A DNA stretch of 47,757 nucleotides from Candidatus Competibacteraceae bacterium (GTDB lineage: Bacteria; Pseudomonadota; Gammaproteobacteria; Competibacterales; Competibacteraceae). This document shows, in pieces, positions 1-9,183 of this stretch. Location: the NCBI GenBank assembly GCA_003989065.1, contig RXIW01000022.1, forward strand, positions 1 through 47,757. The letters run 5' to 3'. How positions within the stretch are numbered: position 1 is the first letter of the stretch; the number at the start of each line of letters is the position of its first letter. The notes under the pieces were generated by a model. It did no database searches. It was not told the DNA's origin and saw only the letters and a program-made list of their open reading frames with translations. The translations under genes were made by a program, and so were the position numbers.

Positions 1-209
1 ACGGCATGACGCAGGCCATGCACAACCTGGCGGAACAAGCGCACCCGGCTTTTCCCGTCACCATCTACTATGCCTTCAAGCAAAGCGAGACGAAAGACGA
101 GGCTGACACCTCTAGCACCGGCTGGGAAACTTTCCTGGAGGCAGTCATTCGGGCAGGGCTTGCGCTCACCGGCACCTGGCCGATGCGGACTGAGCTTGCA
201 AACGCATGA
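1..209 (+). CDS. DUF1156-type adenine-specific DNA methylase, internal fragment (5' cut by window, 3' frameshifted)
   Basis: The reading frame is open from the window edge, so the true start lies upstream. It ends at a TGA at 207-209. The visible residues (YYAFKQSE, then [13 protein letters not shown] and [10 protein letters not shown]) match what I know of the C-terminal third of DUF1156/COG1743 methylases, large proteins predicted to methylate adenine in DNA. In that family the sequence continues without a break into the segment encoded from 206 onward in another frame. Reading GCAAAC-GC as GCAAACCGC, one extra C near 203, would restore one protein. The methyltransferase catalytic motif is not in the window. 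Either a real one-base deletion or an assembly error could explain the break. Confidence 0.75.
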   Translation, partial: GMTQAMHNLAEQAHPAFPVTIYYAFKQSETKDEADTSSTGWETFLEAVIRAGLALTGTWPMRTELANA

Positions 210-994
210 TCAGCTCCGGCACCAACGCCCTGGCCTCCAGCATCGTCCTGGTCTGTCGCCAACGGATGGCCGACACCGCCACCGTCAGCCGCCGCGAATT
301 CATCCGCGAACTGAACGCCACGCTGCCCGAAGCATTGGACGAGATGACCCGTGGCGGCGTGAATTCGCCGGTTGCGCCAGTGGATCTATCGCAAGCCATC
401 ATCGGCCCCGGCATGGCCATCTTCAGCCAATACACCGCCGTGCTCGAAGCCGACGGCACGCCGATGACCGTCCGCACCGCCCTGCAACTGATCAACCGCT
501 TTCTCACCGAAGACGACTTCGACCACGACACCCAATTCTGCCTGTACTGGTTCGACCAGCACGGCTGGGCCACCGGCAAATACGGCGAGGCTGACGTACT
601 GGCCCGCGCCAAGGGCACCAGCGTAGCGGGCCTCGCCGAAGCTGGCGTCGTGGCCTCCGGCAAAGGCGATCTGCGCCTGCTGAAATGGACCGAACTGCCG
701 CACGACTGGCGCCCGGAAACCGACACCCGCACCCCAGTCTGGGAAGCCTTGCACCAATTGATCCGCGCCCTGAACCAGGACGGTGAATCGGCTGCTGGCG
801 CACTGCTGGCCAGCATGCCAACCCGCGCCGAACCCATCCGCACCCTGGGCTACCGCCTCTACACCCTGTGTGACCGCAAAGGCTGGGCGGAAGAAGCCCG
901 CGCCTACAATGAACTGATCACCGCTTGGAGCGCTATCGAACAGGCCGCCGACGAAGTAGGCATCGTAGGATCGCAGGCGCAACTAGACATCTGA
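206..994 (+). CDS. DUF1156-type DNA methylase, C-terminal fragment after frameshift
   Basis: These 262 residues continue the family sequence seen in the preceding frame: [53 protein letters not shown] and [22 protein letters not shown] stretches. The ATG at 206 overlaps the TGA of the upstream frame (ATGA), which resembles a coupled gene pair. However, no ribosome binding site precedes it, and family members carry both parts in one chain, so I read it as the same gene after a one-base shift. The fragment holds no catalytic motif of its own. It ends 12 bases before the DUF262 gene, with which it is probably co-transcribed. COG1743-type methylases occur as PglXI in type 3 BREX and in other DUF499-linked islands. 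Confidence 0.75.
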   Translation: MISSGTNALASSIVLVCRQRMADTATVSRREFIRELNATLPEALDEMTRGGVNSPVAPVDLSQAIIGPGMAIFSQYTAVLEADGTPMTVRTALQLINRFLTEDDFDHDTQFCLYWFDQHGWATGKYGEADVLARAKGTSVAGLAEAGVVASGKGDLRLLKWTELPHDWRPETDTRTPVWEALHQLIRALNQDGESAAGALLASMPTRAEPIRTLGYRLYTLCDRKGWAEEARAYNELITAWSAIEQAADEVGIVGSQAQLDI

Positions 995-1006
995 GGGAGG
1001 ATTTAT

Positions 1007-2722
1007 ATGCAGAACAAGAAGCTCTCGATCCGCAAGTTGGTCTCGTACCTGAATAACGACGAGTCCGAGTGGGGTGGATTTTGGCTACCCAACATCCAGC
1101 GCCCATTCGTCTGGAGTGAAGAGCAGATCGGGCGGCTCTTCGATTCGATCATGCGCGAGTACCCGATCAGCACGCTGCTGGTCTGGAAGACGAAGGAAGC
1201 CGTCAAGCACCGCCGTTTCATCGATCTTTACCACAGCGGCGTGAAGCTGACCGACTACTACGTACCGGACAACAGGCACCCGAAGATGATGGTGCTCGAT
1301 GGGCAGCAGCGGCTACAGAGCCTGTTCATCGGCTTGAAGGGCAGCTTTGAAGGCAAGGAGTTGTACTTCGACGTTCTGAGTGGGCAGAAAGGGACTGCAC
1401 CTGAAGACATCCGCTACCGCTTCGCCTTCAAAGAGAAGGCGCATTCTTCGTGGCCCTGGGTGCGGTTCAAGGACATCATCTTCCAGACCAAGCTAGATGT
1501 TCAGATTGCTAAGGACTTGCTTAAGAGCGTTCCTAGCGCACTGTCCGAGGCAGAAGAAGAGCAGCTGCTACTGAACATTGCCCGGGCCAGGCAGGAGTTT
1601 GTGAACAACGACAACCTGACCTATCAGGAGTTGGACGGCATCGACAACCCCGACTCCTATCAGCTCGACGACATCGTCGAAATCTTCATTCGAGCCAACT
1701 CCGGCGGGACGAAGCTCGGCAAGTCGGACCTCCTCTTCTCGCTCCTTACCTCCAGCTGGGATGAGGCTGACGGCGCAATGGAAGCGCTGCTGGAGGACTT
1801 GAACCGGGGCGGATTTGCCTTCGATCGCGACTTCGTGCTCAAGGCTTGCCTGACGACGCTCGGGCGCGGAGCACGCTACGAGGTGAACAAGTTCCGAGAC
1901 GGCAAGACCAAGGAGGAGATCGTCGAGAAGTGGGACAACCTAGCCAACGCGATCAAGTCGATTCGTGATTTCGTGGTGAGCAAGACCTACATCAGGTCAG
2001 ATAAGGCCATGCCTTCATACTTGGCGCTCATCCCCTTGATCTACTACCGCTATCACTACCCGAAGAAATTTGCGGCCAACGCCAGGCTCCCCGAGTACCT
2101 TCTGCGCGTGCTCGTCACCGGTGTGTTCAGCGGAAGCCCGGACAACCTCATCGACAAGTTGGTTCGGTGCATCCAGGAACAGAGTGACTTCCTTTTGCCA
2201 GAGATCTATGGTGTGGTTCGCGCCGACGGACGCAACCTAGAGATCACACCCGACGTCATCTTCAAGCAGGGCTACGGGTCGAGCGCAATTCATCTCTTCT
2301 TCAATCTTTGGTACCGCGACTTCGACTATACACCGGCCTTCGATGGCAACGAACCGCAGATCGATCACATCTTTCCGCAGAGCTTATTGAAGACGGTAAA
2401 GGATGTAAACCCAGAGACCGGCAAGCGCAATCTGCTGCACTACCGGCAGGAGCAGCGCGATCAGTTCGCCAACTGCATGCTGCTCACCGCTGATGAAAAC
2501 GGCTTCACGGGGAAGACGGGCCAACCGCCGGTGGAGTGGTTTGCCAGCAGTCGTTTTGACTCCGATGAGGCGCATCAGCGGTATTTGACGATGCACTTGA
2601 TACCGAGCGATCCAATGCTCTGGGAATTGGATCGCTTCGAGGACTTCATCGAGGCGCGCAAGGACCTCATCAAAGAGAAGTTCAGCTACATGCTTCAGGC
2701 CACCGGAGGAATAACCGCGTGA
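1007..2722 (+). CDS. DUF262/DUF1524 protein, GmrSD-like predicted nuclease
   Basis: This 571-residue protein has the two-part build of the GmrSD family of type IV restriction factors. The N-terminal DUF262 domain shows IQRPFVW (about residues 30-36), [10 protein letters not shown] (about 97-106) and [16 protein letters not shown] (about 228-243). DUF262 domains are ParB-like and thought to bind or hydrolyse nucleotides. The C-terminal DUF1524 part has QIDHIFP with His454, the HNH-like nuclease histidine, followed by an N-C-M-L-L-T segment. GGGAGGA just before the ATG is a strong ribosome binding site. Its end overlaps the DUF499 start by four bases (GTGA). By eye it is less G+C-rich than both neighbours, which suggests separate acquisition. 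A restriction or anti-phage role is inferred from family and context. Confidence 0.85.
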   Translation: MQNKKLSIRKLVSYLNNDESEWGGFWLPNIQRPFVWSEEQIGRLFDSIMREYPISTLLVWKTKEAVKHRRFIDLYHSGVKLTDYYVPDNRHPKMMVLDGQQRLQSLFIGLKGSFEGKELYFDVLSGQKGTAPEDIRYRFAFKEKAHSSWPWVRFKDIIFQTKLDVQIAKDLLKSVPSALSEAEEEQLLLNIARARQEFVNNDNLTYQELDGIDNPDSYQLDDIVEIFIRANSGGTKLGKSDLLFSLLTSSWDEADGAMEALLEDLNRGGFAFDRDFVLKACLTTLGRGARYEVNKFRDGKTKEEIVEKWDNLANAIKSIRDFVVSKTYIRSDKAMPSYLALIPLIYYRYHYPKKFAANARLPEYLLRVLVTGVFSGSPDNLIDKLVRCIQEQSDFLLPEIYGVVRADGRNLEITPDVIFKQGYGSSAIHLFFNLWYRDFDYTPAFDGNEPQIDHIFPQSLLKTVKDVNPETGKRNLLHYRQEQRDQFANCMLLTADENGFTGKTGQPPVEWFASSRFDSDEAHQRYLTMHLIPSDPMLWELDRFEDFIEARKDLIKEKFSYMLQATGGITA

Positions 2723-5532
2723 CCCTCAAGCCCTGGCGCGAGATCGCCACCCCTCACGAAGACGTGCTCAAGGGCACCTTCCAGCAAGCCGAGTTTGCCG
2801 CCGACCTGTCGCGCGTGCACGCCGGAACAGCCACGGACGAGTATCAAAACCCGGTGCTGTTTTTCCAGCGTACCTTCATCACCGAGGGCATGCGCCTGTT
2901 GCTGGATTCGGTGGTCAAGCGCCTCGCCGGCCAGGGCGGCGACCCGGTGATTCAACTGCAAACCGCCTTCGGTGGCGGCAAGACCCACACCATGCTGGCC
3001 GTGTATCACTTGGCCAAGGGCGCGGCAGCGGCCAGCGACCTGCAGGGCGTGGCGGCCATCCTGGATGCGGCACAGATCACCGAATTGCCCAAAGCCCGCA
3101 TCGCGGTGCTGGACGGCATCGCCGCTTCTCCTAACCAACCGCTAAACCGCGCTGGGCAGATCGTGTGCACCTTGTGGGGTGATCTGGCCTGGCAACTCGG
3201 CGGCGTTGAAGGCTATGCCCTGGTGGCCGACGCCGATACCTCGGGCACGTCACCCGGCAAGGCGGTGTTGGAAACGCTGCTGGCGCGCTGCGCGCCGTGC
3301 GTGATCCTGATCGACGAACTGGTGGCCTACGTGCGCCAGTTCGAGGAAGGCAAGTCGCTCACTGGCGGCACCTTCGACTCCAACCTGTCGTTTGTGCAGG
3401 CATTGACCGAGGCGCTGAAAGCCGTACCCACGGCGGTGCTGCTGGCGTCGCTGCCCGAGTCGGATAAGGAAGCCGGCAGCCAGCGTGGAGTGAAGGCGCT
3501 GGAGACGCTGGCGCACTATTTCGGTCGCGTGCAGGCGCTGTGGAAGCCCGTGGCGGCTGAGGAAGCGTTCGAGATCGTACGGCGGCGGCTGTTCGCCGCG
3601 ATCAACGACACGCTGGCGATGGAGACGGTATGCCGCGCCTTCGCCGACTGCTACACCGCCAACCGCGACGACTTCCCGCAGGACACCCAAGAGAGTCGCT
3701 ACTACGAGCGGCTGGTGCACGCCTACCCGATCCACCCAGAAGTGTTCGACCGACTCTACGAGGACTGGTCGACGCTGGACAACTTCCAGCGCACCCGCGG
3801 GGTGCTGAAACTGATGGCCAAGGTCATCCACCGGCTGTGGGAGCGTAACGACAAGGATCTGTTGATCATGCCGGGCAACCTGCCGCTGTACGCCGCCGAT
3901 GTGCGCAACGAGGTCATCTACTACCTGCCGCCGGGCTGGGACCCGGTGATCGAAGGCGACGTGGACGGCGAACGCGCCGAAACCACCGAGATCGAGAACC
4001 GGGATACCCGCTTGGGCAGCGTGCAAGCCTGCCGCCGTGCCGCCCGCGCTATTTTTCTTGGCAGCGCGCCCAGCACGTCCAACCAAACCACGCGCGGTCT
4101 GGAGCTGGAGCGTGTCGTGCTCGGCGTCATCCAGCCGGGCCAGCAAATTGGCTTGTTCAAGGACGCGTTGCGCCGCCTCACCGATCGCCTGCACTATCTG
4201 AATCACGCCAACAACCGGTTCTGGCTCGACACCCGCCCGAATCTGCGGCGCGAGATGGAGGAACGTAAGCGCCGTTTTCAGGATAAGGAGGAGGTATTTC
4301 CGGCGATCCGTGACCGCGTGCAGCGCAGCCTCGCCAGCGGCGTATTCGGTGGCACCCACGTTTTCACCGGCAGCGGCGATGTGCCCGACGACTGGGCGCT
4401 GCGCTTGGTGGTGCTGCCGCCCGACGCCGCCTTCAGCAAGAACAGCCAAACTCTGGTCATCGACCGCGCGACCGAGATCCTGAAAAAGCGCGGCGACCAG
4501 CCCCGCTTCAGACAAAACCGGCTGATCTTCCTGGCCGCCGACTACGACAGCGTCAGCCGACTGAAGGACCATATGCGCTCATCCCTGGCGTGGCGCAGCA
4601 TCGTCGCCGACTACAAAGACAACCGCATCGTCCTCGACAACCTGATGGCCAAGCAGGCTCAGGCCAGCCTGGAGCAGGCCGAGGAAACCGTGCGCCGCAT
4701 GATTCGCGAGACCTACAAGTGGTTGCTGGCCCCGATGCAGGAGGCACGACCGGGTAAGGGGTTGTCCGAGGTGTGCTGGGAGCACTTCCCACTCAATCCG
4801 AGCGCACAGAACGGGTCGCAGGAGATCGAGCGCGTGCTCAAGGACAACGAGCTGCTGATCCGCGAATGGGCGCCGATCCACCTGGCCAAGGTGTTGAAGG
4901 ACTGGTTCTGGAAGGACGATGCCAAGGAGGTCAGCGCCCTGACCGTCTGGCAACAAAGCTGCCAGCAGCTCTACCTGCCGCGCTTGAAGGACGACACCGT
5001 GTTCCAGATGACGCTGGCTGCGGGCGCCGACAGCCGCGACTTTTTCGGCTTCGCCCAGGGCAAGGAGGATGGCCGCTATATGGGCTTCAGCTACGGCAAA
5101 CGCACCTCGCCGATCATGGATAAATCGCTGCTGCTGATCGAACCATTGGCGGCAGCAGAGTACATAGAGACGCTGCGGGCGGCGGAGGAAACCTCACCGA
5201 TCAAGGTTCCGGCTGGCGGTGGCAAACCCTCGCAGATCGGAGATTCGACCAGGGGCAACTATCAGGCCGGTAGCGCCACCGTCGGCCAAGGGGTCAAACG
5301 ACAGTTCTACGCCAGCATTGACCTTGATCCGTTCCTGGCCAAGAAGCAATTTGCCGACTTGGTCGACGAAGTCATCCAGCAATTCACCACGCGCCCCGGC
5401 GTGCAGGTCAGGATCGCCATCGAGATTCAGGCGCAGGCGTCCGCCGGCTTCGACGATGGTCTGCAGCGCGCGGTGAAGGAGAACTGCAACGTGCTGAAGT
5501 TCAAGAGCGCCGAGTTCGAGTCCGGTGAATAG
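2719..5532 (+). CDS. DUF499 P-loop ATPase, BrxC/PglY-like
   Basis: This is a 937-residue protein starting at GTG within the overlap GTGA, with GGAGGA about eight bases upstream. Walker A is GGGKTHT at residues 86-92 and Walker B is VILIDEL at 195-201, so it should bind and hydrolyse ATP. The middle and C-terminal parts match DUF499 proteins in pattern, for example a [13 protein letters not shown] helix and a late FYASIDLDP segment. DUF499/BrxC/PglY ATPases are core parts of BREX and related defence islands, usually beside a DUF1156 methylase, as here. No PglZ, helicase or BrxL is in the window. The gene is last in its operon and converges on the hydrolase, with no clear terminator in the 69-base gap. 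Confidence 0.85.
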   Translation: MTLKPWREIATPHEDVLKGTFQQAEFAADLSRVHAGTATDEYQNPVLFFQRTFITEGMRLLLDSVVKRLAGQGGDPVIQLQTAFGGGKTHTMLAVYHLAKGAAAASDLQGVAAILDAAQITELPKARIAVLDGIAASPNQPLNRAGQIVCTLWGDLAWQLGGVEGYALVADADTSGTSPGKAVLETLLARCAPCVILIDELVAYVRQFEEGKSLTGGTFDSNLSFVQALTEALKAVPTAVLLASLPESDKEAGSQRGVKALETLAHYFGRVQALWKPVAAEEAFEIVRRRLFAAINDTLAMETVCRAFADCYTANRDDFPQDTQESRYYERLVHAYPIHPEVFDRLYEDWSTLDNFQRTRGVLKLMAKVIHRLWERNDKDLLIMPGNLPLYAADVRNEVIYYLPPGWDPVIEGDVDGERAETTEIENRDTRLGSVQACRRAARAIFLGSAPSTSNQTTRGLELERVVLGVIQPGQQIGLFKDALRRLTDRLHYLNHANNRFWLDTRPNLRREMEERKRRFQDKEEVFPAIRDRVQRSLASGVFGGTHVFTGSGDVPDDWALRLVVLPPDAAFSKNSQTLVIDRATEILKKRGDQPRFRQNRLIFLAADYDSVSRLKDHMRSSLAWRSIVADYKDNRIVLDNLMAKQAQASLEQAEETVRRMIRETYKWLLAPMQEARPGKGLSEVCWEHFPLNPSAQNGSQEIERVLKDNELLIREWAPIHLAKVLKDWFWKDDAKEVSALTVWQQSCQQLYLPRLKDDTVFQMTLAAGADSRDFFGFAQGKEDGRYMGFSYGKRTSPIMDKSLLLIEPLAAAEYIETLRAAEETSPIKVPAGGGKPSQIGDSTRGNYQAGSATVGQGVKRQFYASIDLDPFLAKKQFADLVDEVIQQFTTRPGVQVRIAIEIQAQASAGFDDGLQRAVKENCNVLKFKSAEFESGE

Positions 5533-5601
5533 GCCAGCTCGACGCCCGGCGGACTCACGAGGGCGGCAAGGCCCGAGGTTGGCGGCCCCGACGCCGATGA
5601 G

Positions 5602-6816
5602 TCACGCAAGCCACTGCCTGAGCTGTGCATAGACTTCGGGTCGATCCAGTAAATCCATGTGGTTCATGCCATAGCCCACCCACTGCCGATCCGGCGGAAA
5701 TCCCAAGATCCGGTTTGGATCTGGATGGCGACCCAGCGCGCTGTTGACGGGGACGAGTCCGTCGCCGAGCACGCGGTCGCTGATCTCGCCTCCCGCCTTG
5801 GCCAAGGTTGCGGCTAGCGCGTAACAGCGCACGCCGGCCGGTAGGGGAACCGGTTGGCGGCGGTCGCCCGCAGGCGTGAAGCGATCATGTCCCGCCCAGT
5901 CTTCGTCCAACAGGTTGCCGTAACGCAGATCGGTGATGCCGGCGCTGCGGATTTTCCCCAAGCGGGCGAACGGAGCAGTGTAGGGGCTGAAGCCCAGGAG
6001 GATATCCACCCAGTGGCCGCCCCGTTCCAGCGGAGCGCCGTGATGTGGCGTGCCGAGAAAAACGAGCTTCTTCAGCTGTCGCAGCCAGTCGTGGCCGCTC
6101 AGACTACCGTAATGACAGGCGCTCCGAGACACGAGGCCGCCCATGCTATGGCCCACGATCACCAATTCCTCCAGCGGCACCGGCCATTGTTTCACCATGG
6201 TCTCGAGCAGATTGGCAAACGCTTGTCCGTTGGCGGAGATGTGACGGCCGGTATTGTAATGTAGAAAAACAGGGGTATATCCCAAGTCGCGAGCGAGCGC
6301 CGCGCCATGGTTGTGCCCCTGTCGATTCCATTGCCGATCGTTCATGCACAGGCCATGCACCAGCACGACCAGCTTTCCGGTGAATGGTGGGGAAGAGGCG
6401 GCCAAGCCGGGTCGGTCCAGGTTCAACAGCTGCCCGTCTTGGCGCAGGCTCATGGGAATCGCCAACGGATTTGCGGAGGTGGTGAGGTAGTCGCCCAGCA
6501 CGCCGTTCAGCGCCGCCTGCACCGCCTCGTGTCCCGGAATCGTGCTCCGTTCGTCCAGCAAGGGGGCAAGTTGGCCGAGAGCGACATCAATCCCGCTCCC
6601 CACCAAGCGGGTTACGCCACGGATGCTTCGGTACACCAGTCCCGTAATGCCGCGGGTCACGCCGGTTGGCGATGTTGTCCGAAGGCCCGGAATCTGGGCA
6701 ATGTTGTGATGCATCGCCTCTACCAGATCGGTCACACCCGTGGTGGCCTCAATCGCCAGCCGGCTGATTCCGCGGAGGTCGGAGGAATAAACCCGGGTTT
6801 TTTCGATCAATGGCAA
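5602..6816 (-). CDS. Alpha/beta hydrolase, lipase-like
   Basis: The 404-residue protein has the hydrolase hallmarks in order: an oxyanion-hole HG in VVLVHGLCMND, the nucleophile elbow GHSMGG with Ser224, an acidic candidate in GDGLVPVNSALG, and a late histidine in GMNHMDLL. An N-terminal stretch of about 150 residues rich in VTRLV/GITGLV-like repeats precedes the catalytic fold and could be a lid or membrane-associating part. No signal peptide is evident. Substrate cannot be assigned; triacylglycerol, PHB-like polyester or lipid esters are all possible. It is monocistronic, separated from the cold-shock gene by a terminator. Confidence 0.8.
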   Translation of the reverse strand: MPLIEKTRVYSSDLRGISRLAIEATTGVTDLVEAMHHNIAQIPGLRTTSPTGVTRGITGLVYRSIRGVTRLVGSGIDVALGQLAPLLDERSTIPGHEAVQAALNGVLGDYLTTSANPLAIPMSLRQDGQLLNLDRPGLAASSPPFTGKLVVLVHGLCMNDRQWNRQGHNHGAALARDLGYTPVFLHYNTGRHISANGQAFANLLETMVKQWPVPLEELVIVGHSMGGLVSRSACHYGSLSGHDWLRQLKKLVFLGTPHHGAPLERGGHWVDILLGFSPYTAPFARLGKIRSAGITDLRYGNLLDEDWAGHDRFTPAGDRRQPVPLPAGVRCYALAATLAKAGGEISDRVLGDGLVPVNSALGRHPDPNRILGFPPDRQWVGYGMNHMDLLDRPEVYAQLRQWLA

Positions 6817-6930
6817 ATCCTATCCAGACCGCCGGTCGGTTGAAACGCCGCGTGGCGGTCGAATCCGGGCCGGCTCCATTCAAGAGGCGAGGCGTCCGCC
6901 ATTCATCCATTGGATGTTGGGGCGACGACC

Positions 6931-6965
6931 AAAAAAACAGCCCGGCGTTGCCGGGCTGTTTTTTT
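6931..6965 (-). terminator. Rho-independent terminator of the cold-shock gene
   Basis: A perfect 9-bp stem, CAGCCCGGC/GCCGGGCTG, closes a 3-base loop. It is flanked by seven A on one side and seven T on the other, so it can work on both strands. On the minus strand it lies 19 bases past the cold-shock stop codon. Confidence 0.9.
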
Positions 6966-6984
6966 GGATTTCGATCCTAGACGT

Positions 6985-7191
6985 TTAGTCTAAGGAACGG
7001 ATGTTAGCGGCCTGCTTACCCTTAGGTCCGGTCGTCACATCGAAAGAAACTTTCTGATTTTCCCGGAGGGTCTTGAAACCTTGCCCCTGAATGGCCGAGA
7101 AATGCGCGAATAAATCTTCGCCGCCGTCTTCCGGAGAGATGAAACCAAAACCCTTTGCTTCGTTAAACCACTTAACAGTGCCAGTCGACAT
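6985..7191 (-). CDS. Cold-shock domain protein, CspA family
   Basis: A 68-residue single cold-shock domain, the normal family length. It has the RNA-binding motifs RNP1 (KGFGFI, residues 14-19) and RNP2 (LFAHF, about 27-31), plus the usual [11 protein letters not shown] opening. Such proteins bind single-stranded nucleic acid and act as RNA chaperones. A sigma70-like promoter at 7342-7370 would give a leader of about 144 bases, typical of cold-regulated csp genes whose leader controls translation. A strong terminator follows. Which csp paralogue it is cannot be told from one copy. Confidence 0.95.
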   Translation of the reverse strand: MSTGTVKWFNEAKGFGFISPEDGGEDLFAHFSAIQGQGFKTLRENQKVSFDVTTGPKGKQAANIRSLD

Positions 7192-7341
7192 TAACTTGGA
7201 TCTCGAAAATCGTATTGAAAGATTGAGCTTAGCAATAGCTCAAGGGTACAAGAATTAAAATAGAACTGACGAGCCGAATACCGACAGGAGGGGTTTGCAG
7301 CGAACGAGCAGATAAACTACTTAATAAGTCTTGCAAGACTC

Positions 7342-7370
7342 ACTATAGGGCACGATGACAGACAAGACAA
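7342..7370 (-). promoter_or_regulatory. Predicted sigma70 promoter of the cold-shock gene
   Basis: On the minus strand, TTGTCT (7370-7365) and TATAGT (7347-7342) are separated by exactly 17 bases. A start near 7335 would leave about 144 untranslated bases before the ATG at 7191, close to the length of known cspA leaders. The plus-strand reading of the same bases contains a T7-promoter-like string, discussed in the findings. Confidence 0.6.
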
Positions 7371-7631
7371 GGATTATTTTTCGATGAGGCGAAGGGTTTC
7401 GGTTCAATGCGACCTCCTGTGGTTGCCCCAAGATGTAGGGGTGGAGCAGAGGAAGATTTTGCGGCGGGGGAACGTGGCGTGATGACCGTTTACGCTTGCC
7501 CTTCGGTCAGCCCAGTCCGGCTACCACATGGCGCGATTGCCCTGAATCAAAAAACCAGTCGACCCCCGTGCCGTCCGCTCATGATGGACAATCGCGGTTG
7601 TTTGCTGGCGAGTGGACAACAACCAAAAGAA
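7371..7631. other. Intergenic stretch with a possible csp remnant
   Basis: No convincing gene lies between the cold-shock promoter and the tRNA-Phe terminator. On the plus strand, 7380-7406 reads F-D-E-A-K-G-F-G-S, nearly the RNP1 region of a cold-shock protein (FNEAKGFGF), but no longer csp reading frame surrounds it. Nothing else was recognised here. Confidence 0.4.
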
Positions 7632-7657
7632 AAAGGGTTAGATTTCTCTAACCCTTT
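7632..7657 (-). terminator. Rho-independent terminator of tRNA-Phe
   Basis: A perfect 11-bp stem (AAAGGGTTAGA/TCTAACCCTTT, 7632-7642 and 7647-7657) has a 4-base loop. On the minus strand it is followed by a T-rich tail. It starts 8 bases past the CCA end of the tRNA. Confidence 0.9.
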
Positions 7658-7665
7658 GTTTTGTC

Positions 7666-7741
<76 letters not shown>

Positions 7742-7766
7742 AGCTCGCGCTGTGCGAAGAACGCGT

Positions 7767-7795
7767 ATTTAAGCAACTTACCCCATCAGCGTCAA
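7767..7795 (-). promoter_or_regulatory. Predicted sigma70 promoter of tRNA-Phe
   Basis: On the minus strand, TTGACG (7795-7790) and TTAAAT (7772-7767) are 17 bases apart. The predicted start is about 20 bases before the mature tRNA 5' end. It sits just after the yggX stop codon. Confidence 0.6.
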
Positions 7796-7801
7796 GTACG
7801 C

Positions 7802-8074
7802 TCACTCTTGCGGCGGAACATAGCCTTCCGGCGGCGCTGATCCAGCCCCGAAAAGGAATTGTTCCATCCGCTCTTCCAGAAACCGGCGGGCCGTCGGTTC
7901 GAACGGCGTCAGACGGTATTCGTTGATCAACATGGTTTGCTGCCGCAGCCATTGTTGCCAGGCCGATTTGGACACGTTTTCGAAAATCCGCTGGCCCAGC
8001 TTACCCGGATAGGGTGGCCGGTCCAGCCCCTCGGCCTCGACGCCGAGCTTGATGCATTTCACCATTCGAGCCAT
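7802..8074 (-). CDS. yggX: YggX-family Fe(2+)-trafficking protein
   Basis: A 90-residue protein of normal length. Features are [15 protein letters not shown] with the conserved Cys7, [24 protein letters not shown] sequence, and MLINEYRL. YggX proteins protect iron-sulfur clusters against oxidants and are thought to handle labile iron. The gene follows mutY by 18 bases on the same strand, a pairing widely conserved in gammaproteobacteria. The link makes sense because MutY carries an oxidation-sensitive [4Fe-4S] cluster. Confidence 0.95.
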   Translation of the reverse strand: MARMVKCIKLGVEAEGLDRPPYPGKLGQRIFENVSKSAWQQWLRQQTMLINEYRLTPFEPTARRFLEERMEQFLFGAGSAPPEGYVPPQE

Positions 8075-8092
8075 CGCTGATTCCTGGTCGTT

Positions 8093-9148
8093 CTACCGTT
8101 CACTTGCCAAGTCCGCCAGCAGCCGCTTCACCGGCGTAGCCATCCCGCGGCTATCAGGGTTAAGGTCGTTATACCAGACAAACCGTTCGCCTTCCATCAC
8201 CGCCGCAGCCTGACCGAGCACCGTCACCGGCAGCGGGGTGATGTCGAGATGGAAATGGCTGAAGCTGTGCCGCACCACCGGCCAGGGCGAGCCGACCGCC
8301 ACCGGCAAGCCCAGCCGCTCGCGACACCATTCGACCACATTGGTATCGAGCGGGCATTCGGGCAGACTCCACAAGCCGCCCCAGATGCCGGTCGGCGGAC
8401 GGCGCTCCAACAGGATCTCGCCGGTCGCGGTACGCAACAACAGCATCCGCACCGCCCGCACCGGCAAGGTCCGGCGCGGTTTGGGCGCGGGATAGGCGCT
8501 CTCTCGGCCTTGGGCGTGGGCGGCGCAAGCTTCCGCTAGCGGACATTCGCCGCATTGCGGCCGGCGCGGCGTGCAGACCAGCGCGCCCAGATCCATCATC
8601 GCCTGCGTATAATCGGCCACCCGCTCGACTGGCGTGTAGCGCTCGGCCAGCGTCCACAGCTGCGCCAGCACCAGCGACTGGCCCGGCCAGCCTTCGACCG
8701 CAGCGAACCGCGCCAGCAGGCGTTTGATATTGCCGTCCAGGATCGCCTGGCGCTGCCCGACCGCCAAGGCCAGAATCGCTCCGGCGGTCGAGCGGCCAAT
8801 CCCCGGTAAGGCTTGCAACAGGGTGCTATCCAGCGGCAGCTCGCCCTGATACTGCTCGCATAGCAGGCGCGCGGCTCGATGCAGATGGCGGGCGCGGGCG
8901 TAGTAACCCAGTCCTGCCCATAAGCGCAATACCTCGTCCAGCGGTGCGGTAGCCAGGTCGCGAACGCTGGGAAACTGCGCCATGAACCGTTGATAATAGG
9001 GGATGACCGTTGCCACCTGGGTCTGTTGCAGCATGATCTCCGATACCCAAACCCGGTATGGCGTCGGATGGTCCTTCCAGGGCAATTGCTTGCGGCCGTG
9101 CGCGTCGAACCATTGCAAGACACGCCGACCAAATTCACTGGGATGCAT
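8093..9148 (-). CDS. mutY: A/G-specific adenine DNA glycosylase MutY
   Basis: This 351-residue enzyme removes adenine mispaired with 8-oxoguanine. The HhH-GPD core shows SEIMLQQTQV with catalytic Glu37, the helix-hairpin-helix LPGIGRSTAGAIL (about 114-126), and the transition-state aspartate Asp138. The [4Fe-4S] ligands are Cys192, Cys199, Cys202 and Cys208 (C-X6-C-X2-C-X5-C). A C-terminal NUDIX-like domain (from about 225, with LLERRPPTGIWGGLWSLPE) recognises the oxidised guanine. The start is divergent from the epimerase-like gene, 35 bases away. Confidence 0.96.
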   Translation of the reverse strand: MHPSEFGRRVLQWFDAHGRKQLPWKDHPTPYRVWVSEIMLQQTQVATVIPYYQRFMAQFPSVRDLATAPLDEVLRLWAGLGYYARARHLHRAARLLCEQYQGELPLDSTLLQALPGIGRSTAGAILALAVGQRQAILDGNIKRLLARFAAVEGWPGQSLVLAQLWTLAERYTPVERVADYTQAMMDLGALVCTPRRPQCGECPLAEACAAHAQGRESAYPAPKPRRTLPVRAVRMLLLRTATGEILLERRPPTGIWGGLWSLPECPLDTNVVEWCRERLGLPVAVGSPWPVVRHSFSHFHLDITPLPVTVLGQAAAVMEGERFVWYNDLNPDSRGMATPVKRLLADLASER

Positions 9149-9183
9149 CGTGTGCTGGAACCTTTTCCAACGAGGAGTTGCGT

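Noticed and set aside
3250..4572. Minus-strand open frame of 440 codons opposite DUF499
   Set aside because: Antisense shadow of the ATPase gene with no recognisable motif.
1..5532. Calling the first block a full BREX system
   Set aside because: Only the methylase and ATPase families are shared. No PglZ, BrxL or helicase gene is visible, so only a related module can be claimed.
7337..7350. T7-like string as cloning-vector contamination
   Set aside because: Flanking bases do not continue as vector sequence, and the upstream part of the T7 promoter is absent.
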